64,000 nt of DNA, taken from positions 868,001-932,000 of the forward strand of contig NZ_CP087588.1 in the NCBI RefSeq assembly GCF_020985305.1. The letters run 5' to 3'. Positions 29,122-42,352 of the stretch are shown piece by piece. A program made the position numbers and the translations under genes. Within the stretch, counting starts at the first letter, position 1. The number at the start of each line of letters is the position of its first letter. Source of the DNA: Croceicoccus sp. Ery15 (GTDB lineage: Bacteria; Pseudomonadota; Alphaproteobacteria; Sphingomonadales; Sphingomonadaceae). A model generated the notes under the pieces. It was not told where the DNA came from. It saw only the letters and a program-made list of their open reading frames with translations, and ran no database searches.

Positions 29122-29885
29122 GCTTCAACCTCACCAGTGCGCTGACAATCTATCGCACCGAATTGCTACGCTTCCTGCGCACCGCATTCGGTTCGCTGGT
29201 CTCTCCGGTTCTGACAACCTGTCTGTATTTCATTGTCTTTGGTGCCGCCATCGGCGGAGGGATGGACGAGATAGGAGGCGTGGATTACGGCGCTTTCATC
29301 GTGCCCGGCCTGCTGCTGCTGACCATGCTGTCGGAAAGTACCGCTAATGCCAGTTTTGGCATTTATATGCCGCGTTTTACCGGCTCGATCTATGAGCTGC
29401 TTTCCGCACCTATAGGGGTGGCGGAAACACTGGTCGGATTTGTCGGTGCGGCGGTCACCAAGTCGCTGATCCTGGCGGCCATCATCCTGATTACCGCAAA
29501 TCTGTTCGTCGATTATCACATCGCCCATCCGGTTGCGGCATTCTTCTTCATATTGCTGGTCGCCACGGCATTCTCTTTGCTGGGTTTCATTCTTGGCCTG
29601 TGGGCCGACGGGTTCGAAAAACTCCAGATGGTGCCGCTGCTGCTTTTGACTCCGCTGACGTTTCTGGGCGGCACGTTTTACTCGATCGACATGCTGGCCG
29701 AACCTTGGCGCACGGCGGCATTGTTCAATCCCATCGTTTATCTGGTCAGCGGGCTGCGCTGGACGTTTTACGGGCAGGCGGATGTCTCTATTGCGGTTGC
29801 AACAGGGCTGACCATTGCATTTCTTGTGCTATGCGTGACTGTTATCGCTATTATTTTTCAAACAGGCTGGCGGCTGCGAGAGTGA
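29118..29885 (+). CDS. ABC-2 type exporter permease
   Basis: Integral membrane protein of 255 residues with about six transmembrane segments. It starts [41 protein letters not shown], and the family region [28 protein letters not shown] is present as [20 protein letters not shown]. It pairs with the preceding ATPase, overlapping it by four bases. Inner-membrane half of a homodimeric exporter. Confidence 0.9.
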   Translation: MSFNLTSALTIYRTELLRFLRTAFGSLVSPVLTTCLYFIVFGAAIGGGMDEIGGVDYGAFIVPGLLLLTMLSESTANASFGIYMPRFTGSIYELLSAPIGVAETLVGFVGAAVTKSLILAAIILITANLFVDYHIAHPVAAFFFILLVATAFSLLGFILGLWADGFEKLQMVPLLLLTPLTFLGGTFYSIDMLAEPWRTAALFNPIVYLVSGLRWTFYGQADVSIAVATGLTIAFLVLCVTVIAIIFQTGWRLRE

Positions 29886-29904
29886 TTTGATACCGCGCTG
29901 CGTC

Positions 29905-30894
29905 ATGAAATCACGGTCGCTGATTATTGCTACGCTTGCGGCCGCTGCCGCCACACCTGCCTTTGCGCAGGATGCCGTTTATATCGAGCCTTATCCGCGC
30001 CCCGAAGTCCCCGAGCCGGAGCCTGTGGGCTTGCCCGATGCCGCGCGGGAGATGGTCGAGACGGCCATTGCGACCGGCGACCCGGACAAGGTGAATACGG
30101 TGATCCAGATCGCCCGCCACACCTATCCTGCCGGTGGGCCGGAGCTCGACAGGCTGGAAGCCGCGTTCAAGGCCAATCGTCAGCGCATCGTCGCTGCGGA
30201 GGAGGCGCGCAAGCGCGAATCGCTGCGCAACGCAGGTCCGCTGGAAGGCTGGACCGGAAAGGGCGAATTCGGCGCCCTTGCATCAAGCGGCAATAGCGAG
30301 GATCTGGGCGTGACCGCCGCGTTTCGCGCCAATCGTGTCGGGCTGACATGGCGCCATCGCGTCACCGCGCGCTTCGATTTTCAGCGCAGCGACGGGGATA
30401 CGACGCGCGAACGCTATCTCGCTTCGTACGAGCCCAGCTTCGACCTGTCGAAACGGGCCTTTGTCTTTGGTCTTGCTCAATATGAGCGCGACGAGTTCGC
30501 GGGCTTTTCCTCGCGCTATTCGGCATCGTCCGGTATCGGTTATCGCCCGTTCGACCGAGACGGCTTGCGGTTGGAGCTAAAGGGAGGCCCCGCATGGCGG
30601 CGCACCGAACTGGTCGATCCGCTGACGGCGTCCAGTGATGACAGCTATCTCGCGGCGTTGGCAGCGATGGAGCTGGAGTGGCGGATCGCGGACAATCTGA
30701 CCTTAACCGAAAGCGCGAACGCGTTCATCCATTCCAGCAATTCGACCTATCTGGCGCTGACCGGACTGGAAGCGGGCATCGGCAAGCGGCTGAAGGCGCG
30801 GCTGTCCTATAGCATCGAATACGATACCGACCCGCCGGCCGATACCGAGGCAACCGATACGCTGTCGCGCATTTCGCTGATCTACGATTTCTAG
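29905..30894 (+). CDS. DUF481 outer-membrane protein
   Basis: Protein of 329 residues with a signal peptide (MKSRSLIIATLAAAAATPAFAQD). An N-terminal helical segment (KANRQRIVAAEEARKRESLRN) is followed by a DUF481-type beta domain of alternating strands (GWTGKGEFGALASSGNSEDLGVTAAF through SRISLIYDF). The final aromatic residue is typical of an outer-membrane barrel. ATG 29905 was chosen over a TTG at 29887 because the signal peptide begins there. It follows the exporter genes by 19 bases but need not work with them. It ends convergently with the TSUP gene, sharing four bases. Confidence 0.85.
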   Translation: MKSRSLIIATLAAAAATPAFAQDAVYIEPYPRPEVPEPEPVGLPDAAREMVETAIATGDPDKVNTVIQIARHTYPAGGPELDRLEAAFKANRQRIVAAEEARKRESLRNAGPLEGWTGKGEFGALASSGNSEDLGVTAAFRANRVGLTWRHRVTARFDFQRSDGDTTRERYLASYEPSFDLSKRAFVFGLAQYERDEFAGFSSRYSASSGIGYRPFDRDGLRLELKGGPAWRRTELVDPLTASSDDSYLAALAAMELEWRIADNLTLTESANAFIHSSNSTYLALTGLEAGIGKRLKARLSYSIEYDTDPPADTEATDTLSRISLIYDF

Positions 30895-31649
30895 GCCGTA
30901 AACCAGCCCCAGATCAGCTTGGCGGTAAGCGCAAGGCTGACCGCGACGAGCAGGGGTCGGATCAGTTTGGCCCCGTGCTTCACGGCGAATTTCGATCCGA
31001 TCCACGATCCCGTCATAGCGCCCAGTGCGCACGCGATGCCCAGCGTCCAAATGATCTTCCCGCCCGTGGCAAAAACAGTGACCGCCGCCACATTGGTCAT
31101 CATGTTGAACAGCTTTGCGTGGGCCGTTGCGCGGGTCAGACCTTCGCCGCGTAATCCAACTTGTGTGGCGGCAAAGAAACTGCCGGTGCCGGGACCGAAG
31201 AATCCGTCGTAAAAACCGATCGCGCCGGCCACGGGGGCATATCCCTTGCGCGTCACTAGATGGTGGGCCTGCACGTCATCCATCTTGGGTGACAAAAGAA
31301 CATAAAGTGCAACTGCCATCAGAAGCAGCGGAACGATCAATTCCAATGCGCGACTGGATATCTGCTGCACGAGCAAAGATCCGATGGCGGCACCGATCAG
31401 GGCAATGATAGCCAGCCATTTCTCTTTGCGCCAATCAACCAGACCGGCCCGCGCGTAGTTGAAAAAAGCTGTCGAACTGGCCCCGATAGCCTGACACTTG
31501 TTGGTGCCGAGAGCCAGTTGCGGCGGAATGCCCGCAAACAGCAAGGCGGGCATCATGACCAATCCGCCGCCGCCTGCGATGGAGTCGATGAAGCCGGTGC
31601 AAATGGCAAGGCATCCAAGGGCGACGATCAGCCAGATCTCAATTTCCAT
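30891..31649 (-). CDS. TSUP-family (TauE/SafE) membrane permease
   Basis: Protein of 252 residues with eight predicted transmembrane segments and the TSUP duplicated pattern: GFIDSIAGGGGLVMMPALL near residue 20 and GFYDGFFGPGTGSFFAAT near residue 145. Members export sulfite, sulfoacetate or related organosulfur anions; the substrate cannot be read here. Single minus-strand gene between plus-strand neighbours. Confidence 0.9.
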   Translation of the reverse strand: MEIEIWLIVALGCLAICTGFIDSIAGGGGLVMMPALLFAGIPPQLALGTNKCQAIGASSTAFFNYARAGLVDWRKEKWLAIIALIGAAIGSLLVQQISSRALELIVPLLLMAVALYVLLSPKMDDVQAHHLVTRKGYAPVAGAIGFYDGFFGPGTGSFFAATQVGLRGEGLTRATAHAKLFNMMTNVAAVTVFATGGKIIWTLGIACALGAMTGSWIGSKFAVKHGAKLIRPLLVAVSLALTAKLIWGWFTA

Positions 31650-31732
31650 GGCCGCGCATGTAACGGTTGCGGGATTATTGGCAAACAGGAATGCAGGATA
31701 CCTGCCTGTAGCTGGTGCATCTTCACTGATGA

Positions 31733-32896
<1,164 letters not shown>

Positions 32897-32938
32897 GTCA
32901 TTTAAGGTCCGTTCAGCAATCGCCATTATGAGCAGGCC

Positions 32939-33226
32939 ATGGCTGACATACGACAAATAGCAATATTCGTGGGCGGGGCGGTCTTGACGGGCGGGGTGGT
33001 CGGCATGGTCACCACACCCAACGGTCGCGCGGCGATGGTCGATGCAGGGCAAACGCTAAGAGCTGCGAGTGATATGCGTGAGCGAGCACCGCAGGCCGGC
33101 GATTATTGGGCCGGATGCAACGATGCGCGCGCTGCAGGTACGGCTCCGATCTATCGCGGTGAACCCGGCTATCGCAAGGAGATGGACGGTGACAGTGACG
33201 GGATCGCCTGCGAACCTTATCGCTGA
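32939..33226 (+). CDS. Excalibur calcium-binding domain protein
   Basis: Protein of 95 residues with an N-terminal hydrophobic anchor (IAIFVGGAVLTGGVVGMV). The C-terminal Excalibur motif has the Ca2+ loop DGDSDGIACE, paired with an upstream Cys in YWAGCNDARAAG, followed by PIYRGEPGY. Excalibur domains are extracellular or periplasmic and often accompany surface nucleases; this is a minimal version. Inner-membrane-tethered periplasmic location is inferred. Confidence 0.8.
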   Translation: MADIRQIAIFVGGAVLTGGVVGMVTTPNGRAAMVDAGQTLRAASDMRERAPQAGDYWAGCNDARAAGTAPIYRGEPGYRKEMDGDSDGIACEPYR

Positions 33227-33251
33227 TCCGCTGCGTTCCCGAGAGGCCAAC

Positions 33252-33284
33252 GAAAAAGGGCGGCCCCGCAGGACCGCCCCCTTT
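33252..33284 (-). terminator. Terminator downstream of rpsD
   Basis: On the minus strand a stem formed by GGGGGCGGTCC and GGGGCCGCCC (loop TGC) is followed by TTTTTCG. Weaker T content on the other side allows it to serve the Excalibur gene too. Confidence 0.75.
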
Positions 33285-33306
33285 GTTCCGTAGTCCGGAA
33301 AACTGA

Positions 33307-33921
33307 TCAGCGCGAGTAGAACTCGACCACCAGATTCGGTTCCATGCGGACGGGATAGGGAACCTCGTCCAGCGTGGGAACGCGGGTGAAGGTCACCTTG
33401 TCGGTGCCGTCGGTCGCGACATAGTCGGGGATCTCACGCTCGGGCAGGCTCTGCGCTTCGATGACCAACGCCATTTCCTTGGCCTTGTCGCCCAGCGAGA
33501 TCACGTCGCCCACGAAGCAGCGGCGCGATGCGATGTTGCACTTCACGCCATTGACCTTGATGTGACCGTGCGAAACGATTTGGCGCGCCGCAAAGATGGT
33601 CGGCGCGAACTTGGCGCGATACACGATCATGTCGAGGCGCTGTTCCAGCAGGCCGATCAGGTTCTGGCTGGTATCGCCCTTCATGCGCGACGCTTCCTGA
33701 TAGGTGCGCTTGAACTGCTTTTCGGTGACGTCGCCGTAATAGCCCTTGAGCTTCTGCTTGGCGCGCAGCTGCAGACCATAGTCCGAAACCTTGCTCTTGC
33801 GGCGCTGGCCGTGCTGGCCCGGGCCATACGAGCGACGGTTTACGGGGCTGTTGGGACGGCCCCAGATGTTTTCGCCCATGCGGCGGTCGAGTTTATGCTT
33901 CGAGGCTTTACGCTTCGACAT
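33307..33921 (-). CDS. rpsD: 30S ribosomal protein S4
   Basis: Protein of 204 residues that nucleates 30S assembly by binding 16S rRNA. It begins [21 protein letters not shown], with [13 protein letters not shown] and an S4 RNA-binding domain ([38 protein letters not shown]). The frame is open upstream for 94 codons but these contain no S4 sequence; ATG 33921 has AAGGAAAG upstream. It is monocistronic here, apart from other ribosomal protein genes. The 269-base gap up to 34190 holds its promoter region and a short direct repeat. Confidence 0.97.
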   Translation of the reverse strand: MSKRKASKHKLDRRMGENIWGRPNSPVNRRSYGPGQHGQRRKSKVSDYGLQLRAKQKLKGYYGDVTEKQFKRTYQEASRMKGDTSQNLIGLLEQRLDMIVYRAKFAPTIFAARQIVSHGHIKVNGVKCNIASRRCFVGDVISLGDKAKEMALVIEAQSLPEREIPDYVATDGTDKVTFTRVPTLDEVPYPVRMEPNLVVEFYSR

Positions 33922-34117
33922 AGTCTTTCCTTCAATATGCAGGCCGTGGCGCCAGTTGCGCGCGGGCCGATTTGGGTTTTTCGTAGCCCGGATACGCACC
34001 ATCCGGTCTGAAACCGGACGCGGCCGCCGCTTCACCGGGGTGCGGGGCCTATTGCGAGCGCGCGCATTTACAGAATTGTACCGGCCCGTCAAGTCCTGCG
34101 GCGGTCCGGTGCGCGTA

Positions 34118-34142
34118 CAGCCAAGCAAAGCAGCCAAGCAAA
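34118..34142. repeat. 12-bp tandem direct repeat
   Basis: CAGCCAAGCAAA occurs twice, at 34118-34129 and 34131-34142, separated by one G. It lies in the gap between rpsD and the chorismate mutase gene. No function is suggested by sequence. Confidence 0.6.
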
Positions 34143-34190
34143 CGGGCCGTTCCGCTGGACTTATCGCTCTGCACACGGCAAGGGCGCGCC

Positions 34191-34499
34191 ATGGAAAAGG
34201 CAATCGAACCCGAACTCTGCCGCACGATGAAGGAAGTGCGCCAAGGCGTCGATGCGATCGATGCCGAACTGGTCGCGCTGCTTGCCCAGCGCTTCGGCTA
34301 TATGCGCGCCGCCGCGCGGATCAAGCAGGATCGCAGCGCCGTGCGGGACGAGGACCGCAAGCGCGCCGTGATCGACGCTGCCGTCGCCGCCGCACGCGCG
34401 CAGGGCATGCCAGATGATTTCGTCGCGCGCCTGTGGGAGGATCTGGTCGAGACTTCCATCGCCTATGAAGACGGGGAATGGGTGCGTCAGCGCGGCTGA
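34191..34499 (+). CDS. Chorismate mutase, AroQ class
   Basis: Protein of 102 residues, all helical, converting chorismate to prephenate for Phe/Tyr synthesis. AroQ signatures are [31 protein letters not shown] (Arg, Arg and Lys of the site), [22 protein letters not shown], and [17 protein letters not shown]. Monofunctional and without a signal peptide, so cytoplasmic; a PchB-type isochorismate-pyruvate lyase cannot be excluded by reading alone. Confidence 0.87.
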   Translation: MEKAIEPELCRTMKEVRQGVDAIDAELVALLAQRFGYMRAAARIKQDRSAVRDEDRKRAVIDAAVAAARAQGMPDDFVARLWEDLVETSIAYEDGEWVRQRG

Positions 34500-34501
34500 T
34501 C

Positions 34502-34774
34502 TCACTCGGCGGTCATCGGGCTGATCAGTGCCTTGATTTCGCTGATGCTGTTCGCTGGAAAGCCCGCCGTCTCGGCATGGGTCTTGATCAGTTCTTCGCT
34601 CGGCGCGCGATAGATGCAATAGATCTTGTCGGGCGTGACATAGCTGTGGACCCACTGGATATCGGGACCCAGATCGCGCAGCACGTTGCAACTTGTCTGC
34701 GATGCGCCTTTCAAGCCTGCCGCATCGGTGTCGCCGACACCCGGCATCTCGCGTTCGATCACATATTCCGGCAT
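34502..34774 (-). CDS. DUF4242 domain protein
   Basis: Protein of 90 residues matching DUF4242 over its length. It starts MPEYVIEREMPGVGDTDAAGL, with SQTSCNVLRDLGPDIQWVHSYVTPDKIYCIYRAPSEELI and a C-terminal AGFPANSISEIKALISP. The family is a ferredoxin-like fold of unknown function. ATG 34774 was chosen over a frame start 39 bases upstream because family members begin there. It is convergent with chorismate mutase, stops two bases apart. Confidence 0.85.
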   Translation of the reverse strand: MPEYVIEREMPGVGDTDAAGLKGASQTSCNVLRDLGPDIQWVHSYVTPDKIYCIYRAPSEELIKTHAETAGFPANSISEIKALISPMTAE

Positions 34775-34844
34775 CGAATGTCCTCCCTCGTCGGGGAGCG
34801 ACCCGTGGGACATATTATCACGAAGCGGTGCGGGTGCGAATGGC

Positions 34845-35588
34845 TCAATCGTCGCGCGGGCCGCGGGCCAGCGCGCTCAGCACGCCGCGCATCGTGCGGA
34901 TTTCCAGATGGTTCCACGCAGGTTTGGTCAGCATGGTACGCAAAGTGCGCCGCGTTGCCTGTGCGCGGCTTTCGGGCCGGAAATAGCCGCAGGGCTCCAG
35001 CATCGCTTCCAGCTGGCCGATCATGCCGTCCAGCTCTTCCTGCGGGGCAGGGGGAAGCAATTCCTCGCTCGTCGGCTGTGCCAGATCGCGTGATTTCGAC
35101 CATTCATAGCTGAGCAGGATCACGGCCTGCGCCAGATTGAGCGAGCCGAATTCCGGATTGATCGGCACCGTAACGATGGTGCGTGCCAGCGCCACATCGT
35201 CGGTTTCCAGCCCCGAACGTTCGGGACCGAACAGGATCGCGTGGCGACCTGCCATGGTCGCCATTTCGCGCGCGGCTTCCTCGGGCGTCAGCACCGGCTT
35301 GGTCACGCCGCGCTTGCGCACGGTGGTGGCATGGACATGCGCACAATCGGCCACTGCATCGGCCACGCTGTCGAAAACCTGCGCCTGTTCCAGCACGATA
35401 TCCGCGCCCGACGCCGCAGGACCGGCCGAAGGATTGGGCCAACCGTCGCGCGGGGCGACTAGCCGCATTTCGGTCAGGCCGAAATTCAGCATGGCGCGCG
35501 CGGCCTTGCCGATATTCTCGCCCAGTTGCGGGCGGACAAGGACGATTACGGGGTTGTGCGCCCCGTTTGGATCAGTCGGCTGCGACAT
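34845..35588 (-). CDS. trmJ: TrmH-family RNA 2'-O-methyltransferase (TrmJ-like)
   Basis: SPOUT methyltransferase of 247 residues. Motif 1 is [41 protein letters not shown]. The AdoMet-binding knot follows as [18 protein letters not shown] and [23 protein letters not shown]. This is the TrmJ subgroup, which methylates position 32 of some tRNAs; closely related members act on rRNA. ATG 35588 overlaps the end of nrdR by 17 bases, so the two are coupled. Confidence 0.88.
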   Translation of the reverse strand: MSQPTDPNGAHNPVIVLVRPQLGENIGKAARAMLNFGLTEMRLVAPRDGWPNPSAGPAASGADIVLEQAQVFDSVADAVADCAHVHATTVRKRGVTKPVLTPEEAAREMATMAGRHAILFGPERSGLETDDVALARTIVTVPINPEFGSLNLAQAVILLSYEWSKSRDLAQPTSEELLPPAPQEELDGMIGQLEAMLEPCGYFRPESRAQATRRTLRTMLTKPAWNHLEIRTMRGVLSALARGPRDD

Positions 35589-36048
35589 CGCGCACCGTGC
35601 TGGCGAATTGTTCGAAATCGCTCGCCTCGCTGAATTCGCGATAGACGCTGGCAAAGCGGATATAGGCTACGGAATCGAGCTGGCGCAGCCCCTCCATCAC
35701 CAGTTCGCCGATATCGGCCGAAGGAATCTCGCTCTCGCCGCGTGTTTCCAACTGCCGCTGCACGCCCGACACCAGCCGGTCGATCTGCTCGTGCGAGATG
35801 TCCCGCTTGCGGCAGGCAAGGCGCACGGCCAGTTCCAGCTTGGCACGGTCGAACGGCTCGCGGCGCGGATCCTCGTCCGGTCCGCGCGACTTGAGCACAG
35901 TCACTTCGCGCAGCTGGATGCGTTCGAAGGTGGTAAAGCGCGCGCCGCAACCCTCGCACTGGCGGCGACGGCGGATGGCGCTGCCGTCTTCGGCGGGCCG
36001 GCTGTCTTTGACCTGGCTCGATTCATTCGCACAGAAAGGGCAACGCAC
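35572..36048 (-). CDS. nrdR: Transcriptional repressor NrdR
   Basis: Protein of 158 residues controlling ribonucleotide reductase genes. The N-terminal zinc ribbon has Cys3, Cys6, Cys31 and Cys34 (MRCPFC ... CEGC), followed by an ATP-cone domain that senses ATP/dATP (about 49-139). It lies in the common alphaproteobacterial run rpiB-glyA-nrdR. Confidence 0.96.
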   Translation of the reverse strand: MRCPFCANESSQVKDSRPAEDGSAIRRRRQCEGCGARFTTFERIQLREVTVLKSRGPDEDPRREPFDRAKLELAVRLACRKRDISHEQIDRLVSGVQRQLETRGESEIPSADIGELVMEGLRQLDSVAYIRFASVYREFSEASDFEQFASTVRDVAAD

Positions 36049-36062
36049 TTATCGTAATACCT

Positions 36063-36242
36063 TCAGATTTTGCCCTTGGCCTTGGCATAGCCCAGCCCGC
36101 CGCCGACAATGGCGCCCAGAATGGGCCCGACGAATGGCACCGGAATGGCGATCACTGCACCGACAGCGCCCCATTTGGCCGCTTTCTGCGCTTCGGGTGA
36201 CATTCCGTTCCAATAATCCTTGATACCGCCGGGCTCGCTCAT
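36063..36242 (-). CDS. Small glycine-rich membrane protein
   Basis: Protein of 59 residues. MSEPGGIKDYWNGMSPEAQKAAKWGAVGA leads into IPVPFVGPILGAIVGGGLGYAKAKGKI, one or two short hydrophobic segments with a glycine zipper. ATG 36242 has AGGAG about seven bases upstream. It lies between glyA and nrdR with only 14-19 bases on either side, so it belongs to that operon. The family is not recognised beyond a glycine-zipper membrane protein. Confidence 0.7.
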   Translation of the reverse strand: MSEPGGIKDYWNGMSPEAQKAAKWGAVGAVIAIPVPFVGPILGAIVGGGLGYAKAKGKI

Positions 36243-36261
36243 TTCGGGCTCCTGTTCAGAA

Positions 36262-37560
36262 TTAATCCTCGTAGATCGGAAAACGATCGCACAGGGCTTC
36301 GACGCGCGCGCGGACATTCTGTTCCACCTGCGCATCGCCAGCCTCGCCGCATTTGGCCAGGCCGTCGAGGACGTCGGCGACCATATGGCCGATCTCGCGG
36401 AATTCCTCCGGTCCGAAACCGCGCGTCGTACCCGCGGGCGAACCGACGCGGATACCGCTGGTCTTCATGGGGGGCAGCGGGTCGAAGGGGATGCCGTTCT
36501 TGTTGCAGGTAATGCCCGCGCGCTCCAGCGCTTCGTCGGCATCCTTGCCGGTCACGCCCAGCGGCGAAAGGTCGATCAGCGCCAGATGCGTATCGGTGCC
36601 GCCCGACACGATCTCGGCACCGCGGTCTTTCAGCGTAGCGGCCAGAACCTGCGCATTTTCGACCACAAGGCGGCTATAGGTCTTGAACTCGGGACGCAGC
36701 GCCTCTCCGAAAGCAACAGCCTTGGCAGCGATCACATGCATCAGCGGCCCGCCCTGAAGCCCGGGGAACACGGCCGAGTTGATTTTCTTGGCCAGCTTTT
36801 CGTCATTGGTCAGGATCATGCCGCCACGCGGACCGCGCAAGGTCTTGTGCGTAGTGGTGGTGGCGATATGCGCATGCGGAAAGGGCGAGGGGTGCATACC
36901 CGCAGCGACCAGCCCGGCGAAATGGGCCATATCAACCTGAAACAGCGCATTGACCGAATCCGCAATGGCGCGCATGCGGGCAAAGTCGATGATCCGCGGA
37001 TAGGCGCTGCCGCCCGCGATGATCAGCTTGGGCTGGTGCTCTTTCGCCAGACGCTCGACTTCGTCGTAATCGATCTGGTGCGTGTCCTTGGTCACGCCAT
37101 ATTGCACGGCGTTGAACCATTTGCCCGACAGGGCCGCCCGCGCGCCATGGGTAAGATGGCCGCCCGCGTCGAGGCTCATGCCAAGGATCGTGTCGCCCGG
37201 CTTCACAGTCGCCAGCAGCACCGCGCCATTGGCCTGCGCGCCCGAATGGGGCTGCACATTGGCGAATTCGCAATCGAACAGCTGCTTGGCACGATCGATG
37301 GCCAGTTGCTCGACCGAATCCGAAGGTTCGCACCCCTGGTAATAGCGGCGACCGGGATAACCCTCGGCATATTTGTTGGTGAACACCGAACCTTGCGCAG
37401 CCAGCACGGCCTTGGACACGATATTCTCGCTCGCGATCAATTCGATCTGCTTGCGCTCGCGCTTCAGCTCGTGATTGATGGCATCGGCGACGGCGGGGTC
37501 CGAGGCGGCAATTTCATCGGTGAAGAACCCGCTGCTGCGGATCGCGGTGTCGACGGTCAT
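36262..37560 (-). CDS. glyA: Serine hydroxymethyltransferase
   Basis: PLP enzyme of 432 residues interconverting serine and glycine with tetrahydrofolate as carrier. Motifs include [95 protein letters not shown] with the PLP Lys in THK, and [27 protein letters not shown]. It follows rpiB on the same strand after 61 bases. Confidence 0.97.
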   Translation of the reverse strand: MTVDTAIRSSGFFTDEIAASDPAVADAINHELKRERKQIELIASENIVSKAVLAAQGSVFTNKYAEGYPGRRYYQGCEPSDSVEQLAIDRAKQLFDCEFANVQPHSGAQANGAVLLATVKPGDTILGMSLDAGGHLTHGARAALSGKWFNAVQYGVTKDTHQIDYDEVERLAKEHQPKLIIAGGSAYPRIIDFARMRAIADSVNALFQVDMAHFAGLVAAGMHPSPFPHAHIATTTTHKTLRGPRGGMILTNDEKLAKKINSAVFPGLQGGPLMHVIAAKAVAFGEALRPEFKTYSRLVVENAQVLAATLKDRGAEIVSGGTDTHLALIDLSPLGVTGKDADEALERAGITCNKNGIPFDPLPPMKTSGIRVGSPAGTTRGFGPEEFREIGHMVADVLDGLAKCGEAGDAQVEQNVRARVEALCDRFPIYED

Positions 37561-37621
37561 GATGTCTCTTTCAAGTCTGTATCGGGATCAGGATGGCGTC
37601 TGGTTCGGGAATGCGTTCGGA

Positions 37622-38077
37622 TCAGGACTGTGTTTTCGTGACGAATGGCGGTGCGGATAGTTTGTCGACGCGGCCTTCGTGGCGACCGCCTTCGAAACGG
37701 CCGACCATAAAGGCTGCGATGCAAGCCTTGGCCATGTCGATGCCCGTCAGTCGTGCGCCAAGGGCGATCGCATTGGCGTCATTATGCTCACGCGCCAGCA
37801 TGGCCGACAGCGGTTCGCCTACCAAGGCACAGCGCATGGCGGGGTGGCGGTTAACGGCAATGGAAATGCCGATGCCCGATCCGCAAACCGCGATGCCGAA
37901 TTCCGAAGCGCCCCCCGCGACGGCAAGGGCCAGCTTATAGCCGAAATCGGGGTAATCGACACGTGCATCGCTTTGCGGGCCGCAATCGGTGACGACGTGG
38001 CCTTCATCGGCCAGCCAGCGGGCGATATCCTGTTTCAGGTCAAAGCCTGCATGATCGGAAGCGATGGCAATGCGCAT
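37622..38077 (-). CDS. rpiB: Ribose 5-phosphate isomerase B
   Basis: Protein of 151 residues of the RpiB/LacAB family interconverting ribose 5-phosphate and ribulose 5-phosphate. It begins MRIAIASDHAGFDLKQDIARWL, followed by DYPDFGYKLALAVAGG and CGSGIGISIAVNRHPAMRCALV. It leads the minus-strand set rpiB-glyA-nrdR and its product feeds nucleotide synthesis. Confidence 0.93.
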   Translation of the reverse strand: MRIAIASDHAGFDLKQDIARWLADEGHVVTDCGPQSDARVDYPDFGYKLALAVAGGASEFGIAVCGSGIGISIAVNRHPAMRCALVGEPLSAMLAREHNDANAIALGARLTGIDMAKACIAAFMVGRFEGGRHEGRVDKLSAPPFVTKTQS

Positions 38078-38244
38078 GGACGGCCCTGTTTCAGTTTCGG
38101 GACTCGGTGGGTTCGGGCACGCGCATAATGTGAACCGGCGCGAATGGCCACCGCAAACGGGGTTTGTCTGCGGATAGCCCGAATTTGTTGCGGGGGCCCT
38201 GCCTTTTCCGACCCCGCCTCATCCTGACCCAATGGCCCCAAACG

Positions 38245-38284
38245 CAAAGGGCCCCGCCAGATGCAAATCCGGCAAGGCCCCTGA
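38245..38284 (-). terminator. Terminator of rpoD
   Basis: On the minus strand AGGGGCC pairs with GGCCCTT and CCGGA with TCTGG, forming an interrupted stem just after the rpoD stop, followed by TTGCGTTTGG. The T tract is weak. Confidence 0.55.
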
Positions 38285-38303
38285 ATGCGGCGTAATGAAC
38301 GGC

Positions 38304-40334
<2,031 letters not shown>

Positions 40335-40428
40335 TACCGCCTATTCATCTGTCTGATCGCCCGCCCGCCGGTCTGATTTCTGACCCGCCGGGGCAGATGA
40401 TCGTATGATTTCCTGCCAGCCTGATATT

Positions 40429-42315
40429 TTACTGACTGCCACCTCGCATGGCCGCCATTTGCATTAGGCGGGCATCGAATTCCAGCTTTCTCTTCAACAA
40501 GCGTTGCTGCTCGACAAAAGATCCCTCCGGATCCTCGCCAAATCGCGCCGTTGCCAAAGCGAGGGCCGCCTCTATCGCAGGTCGTTCCACCAGCAGAGAG
40601 ATAGCCTCCGTCAATTCCTTCGCGGCTTCGGCCTGTATTGTCCGATCGGTCAGAAAGGCAAGTTTCATGCCGCCGATCGCATCCCCATTGGGCAGGGCCA
40701 GTCCACGTTCGGCCAATATGGCGGGAATATCGGGACTTTCAAGCGATCCCGCCGTGATATGCCCCGTTTCCACAAGTTCGAGCAGCGCATCGAGCACACG
40801 CGCCTGTCCGGCATCGTCGGGGCGAAGCTGCGATATTTGCTCGGCGCAGGTTTCCAGCAAGGCAGGATGCCGCATCAGGCCAAGGATGACTGCGCCCATC
40901 AACCGGTTCCGAGCCGAGGCAGGGCCAAGCTGACGCAGCAGGGGCGAGGGCGGGGCGGCCGCGCGATCGTTGCGGGCAAAACCCCGCTTGGCCCCTTGTT
41001 GAAAGCGCCCGCCCGACTGGCCGTTGTTTCCGAACTGGCGCGGCGCGCGGGGCGGGAAGGCGAATGCGGAAAAACGTTCGCGCAGGTCGCGGGCATAGAG
41101 CGCGCGGATATCGGGATGCTGTATCGCGTCGGCATGCGCCATCAGCCGCTCTTTCAGACCCGCCTTTGCCTCGGGCGTGTTCGACGCGGTCGCTGCCTTC
41201 TCGTGCCGCCAGATCACGTCCAGCAGGTTTTCGCCCTTGTCCAGCAGCGCCTTCATCGCAGCGGGTCCGTCGCGGCGGATCAGATCGTCGGGGTCCAGCC
41301 CTTCCGGCAGGGTCACGATCGACAGGCTGTGACCGGGCCTGAGCATCGGCAGCGCCCGCTCTGCCGCGCGCATGGCCGCGCGCTGGCCCGCCGCGTCGCC
41401 GTCGAAGCACAACACCGGCACAGGCACCATGCGCCACAAAAGCTCGATCTGCTGCTCTGTCAGTGCCGTACCCATCGGGGCGACCGCCTCGGCAATGCCC
41501 GCACCGGCCAGTGCGATCACATCCATATAGCCTTCGACCACGACCAGCCGGTCGCTTTGGCGCGAAGCGGCGGAGGCGCGGTGGATATTGTAAAGCGTGC
41601 GCCCCTTGTCGAAGACCGGAGTATCGGGCGAATTCAGATATTTCGGCGCATTCTCGACCTTGGACAATATGCGCCCGCCAAAGCCGATCACCCGTGCGCG
41701 GCGGTCCTGAATCGGCAGCATCAGCCGCCCGCGGAACCGGTCATAGGGTTCCTTCCCCTCGACCGTGATCAGCAGGCCCGCTTCGATCAGCATGTCGCGT
41801 TCGAAACCGGATAAAGCCTCTGCGATCGCGCCCTTGGCATCGGGAGCGTAGCCGAAACCGAATTCGCGCTGCAACGCCTCGCCAATGCCGCGCTGTTTCA
41901 GATAGGCGCGCGCCGCTGCCCCGTCCGGTCCAGCCAGATTGCGCACGAAGAAGCCCTGCGCTTCCGCCAATACGTCATGCAGCGATGCGCGCTGCTCTGC
42001 GGCTTGCGCATAGCGCGGATCGGGGGCGGGCACTTCCATCCCCGCCTGTTCGGCCAGTTCCTTGACCGCATCCATGAATGGCAGGCCCCGCTGGTCGGTC
42101 ATCCAGCGGATCGCATCGCCATGCGCGCCGCAGCCAAAGCAGTGATAGAACTGCTTTTCGTCGTTCACGTAAAAGCTGGGCGTATTCTCACTATGGAACG
42201 GGCAGCACGCCTTGAACTCGCGCCCCGCGCGCTGCAGCTTTTCCGTACGCCCGATCAGCGCGGACAGCGTGATCCGCGAGCGTAATTCGTCCAGCCATTG
42301 GGGTGAGAGCGCCAT
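40429..42315 (-). CDS. dnaG: DNA primase
   Basis: Protein of 628 residues synthesising primers for replication. The N-terminal CHC2 zinc site is Cys38, His41, Cys59, Cys62 (CCPFHSENTPSFYV ... YHCFGCGAHGD). The TOPRIM domain contains LVVVEGYMDVIALAGAG and PVPVLCFDGDAAGQRAAMRAAERAL. The C-terminal helicase-binding region is less conserved. It sits between yqeY and rpoD. Confidence 0.97.
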   Translation of the reverse strand: MALSPQWLDELRSRITLSALIGRTEKLQRAGREFKACCPFHSENTPSFYVNDEKQFYHCFGCGAHGDAIRWMTDQRGLPFMDAVKELAEQAGMEVPAPDPRYAQAAEQRASLHDVLAEAQGFFVRNLAGPDGAAARAYLKQRGIGEALQREFGFGYAPDAKGAIAEALSGFERDMLIEAGLLITVEGKEPYDRFRGRLMLPIQDRRARVIGFGGRILSKVENAPKYLNSPDTPVFDKGRTLYNIHRASAASRQSDRLVVVEGYMDVIALAGAGIAEAVAPMGTALTEQQIELLWRMVPVPVLCFDGDAAGQRAAMRAAERALPMLRPGHSLSIVTLPEGLDPDDLIRRDGPAAMKALLDKGENLLDVIWRHEKAATASNTPEAKAGLKERLMAHADAIQHPDIRALYARDLRERFSAFAFPPRAPRQFGNNGQSGGRFQQGAKRGFARNDRAAAPPSPLLRQLGPASARNRLMGAVILGLMRHPALLETCAEQISQLRPDDAGQARVLDALLELVETGHITAGSLESPDIPAILAERGLALPNGDAIGGMKLAFLTDRTIQAEAAKELTEAISLLVERPAIEAALALATARFGEDPEGSFVEQQRLLKRKLEFDARLMQMAAMRGGSQ

Positions 42316-42352
42316 CGGTTTCTAATGGCGCACGTTGCCCCGCCTCACAAGA

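Noticed and set aside
36220..37641. Long open frame antisense to glyA
   Set aside because: Spans the whole of glyA in mirror frame, no recognisable domain or ribosome-binding site.
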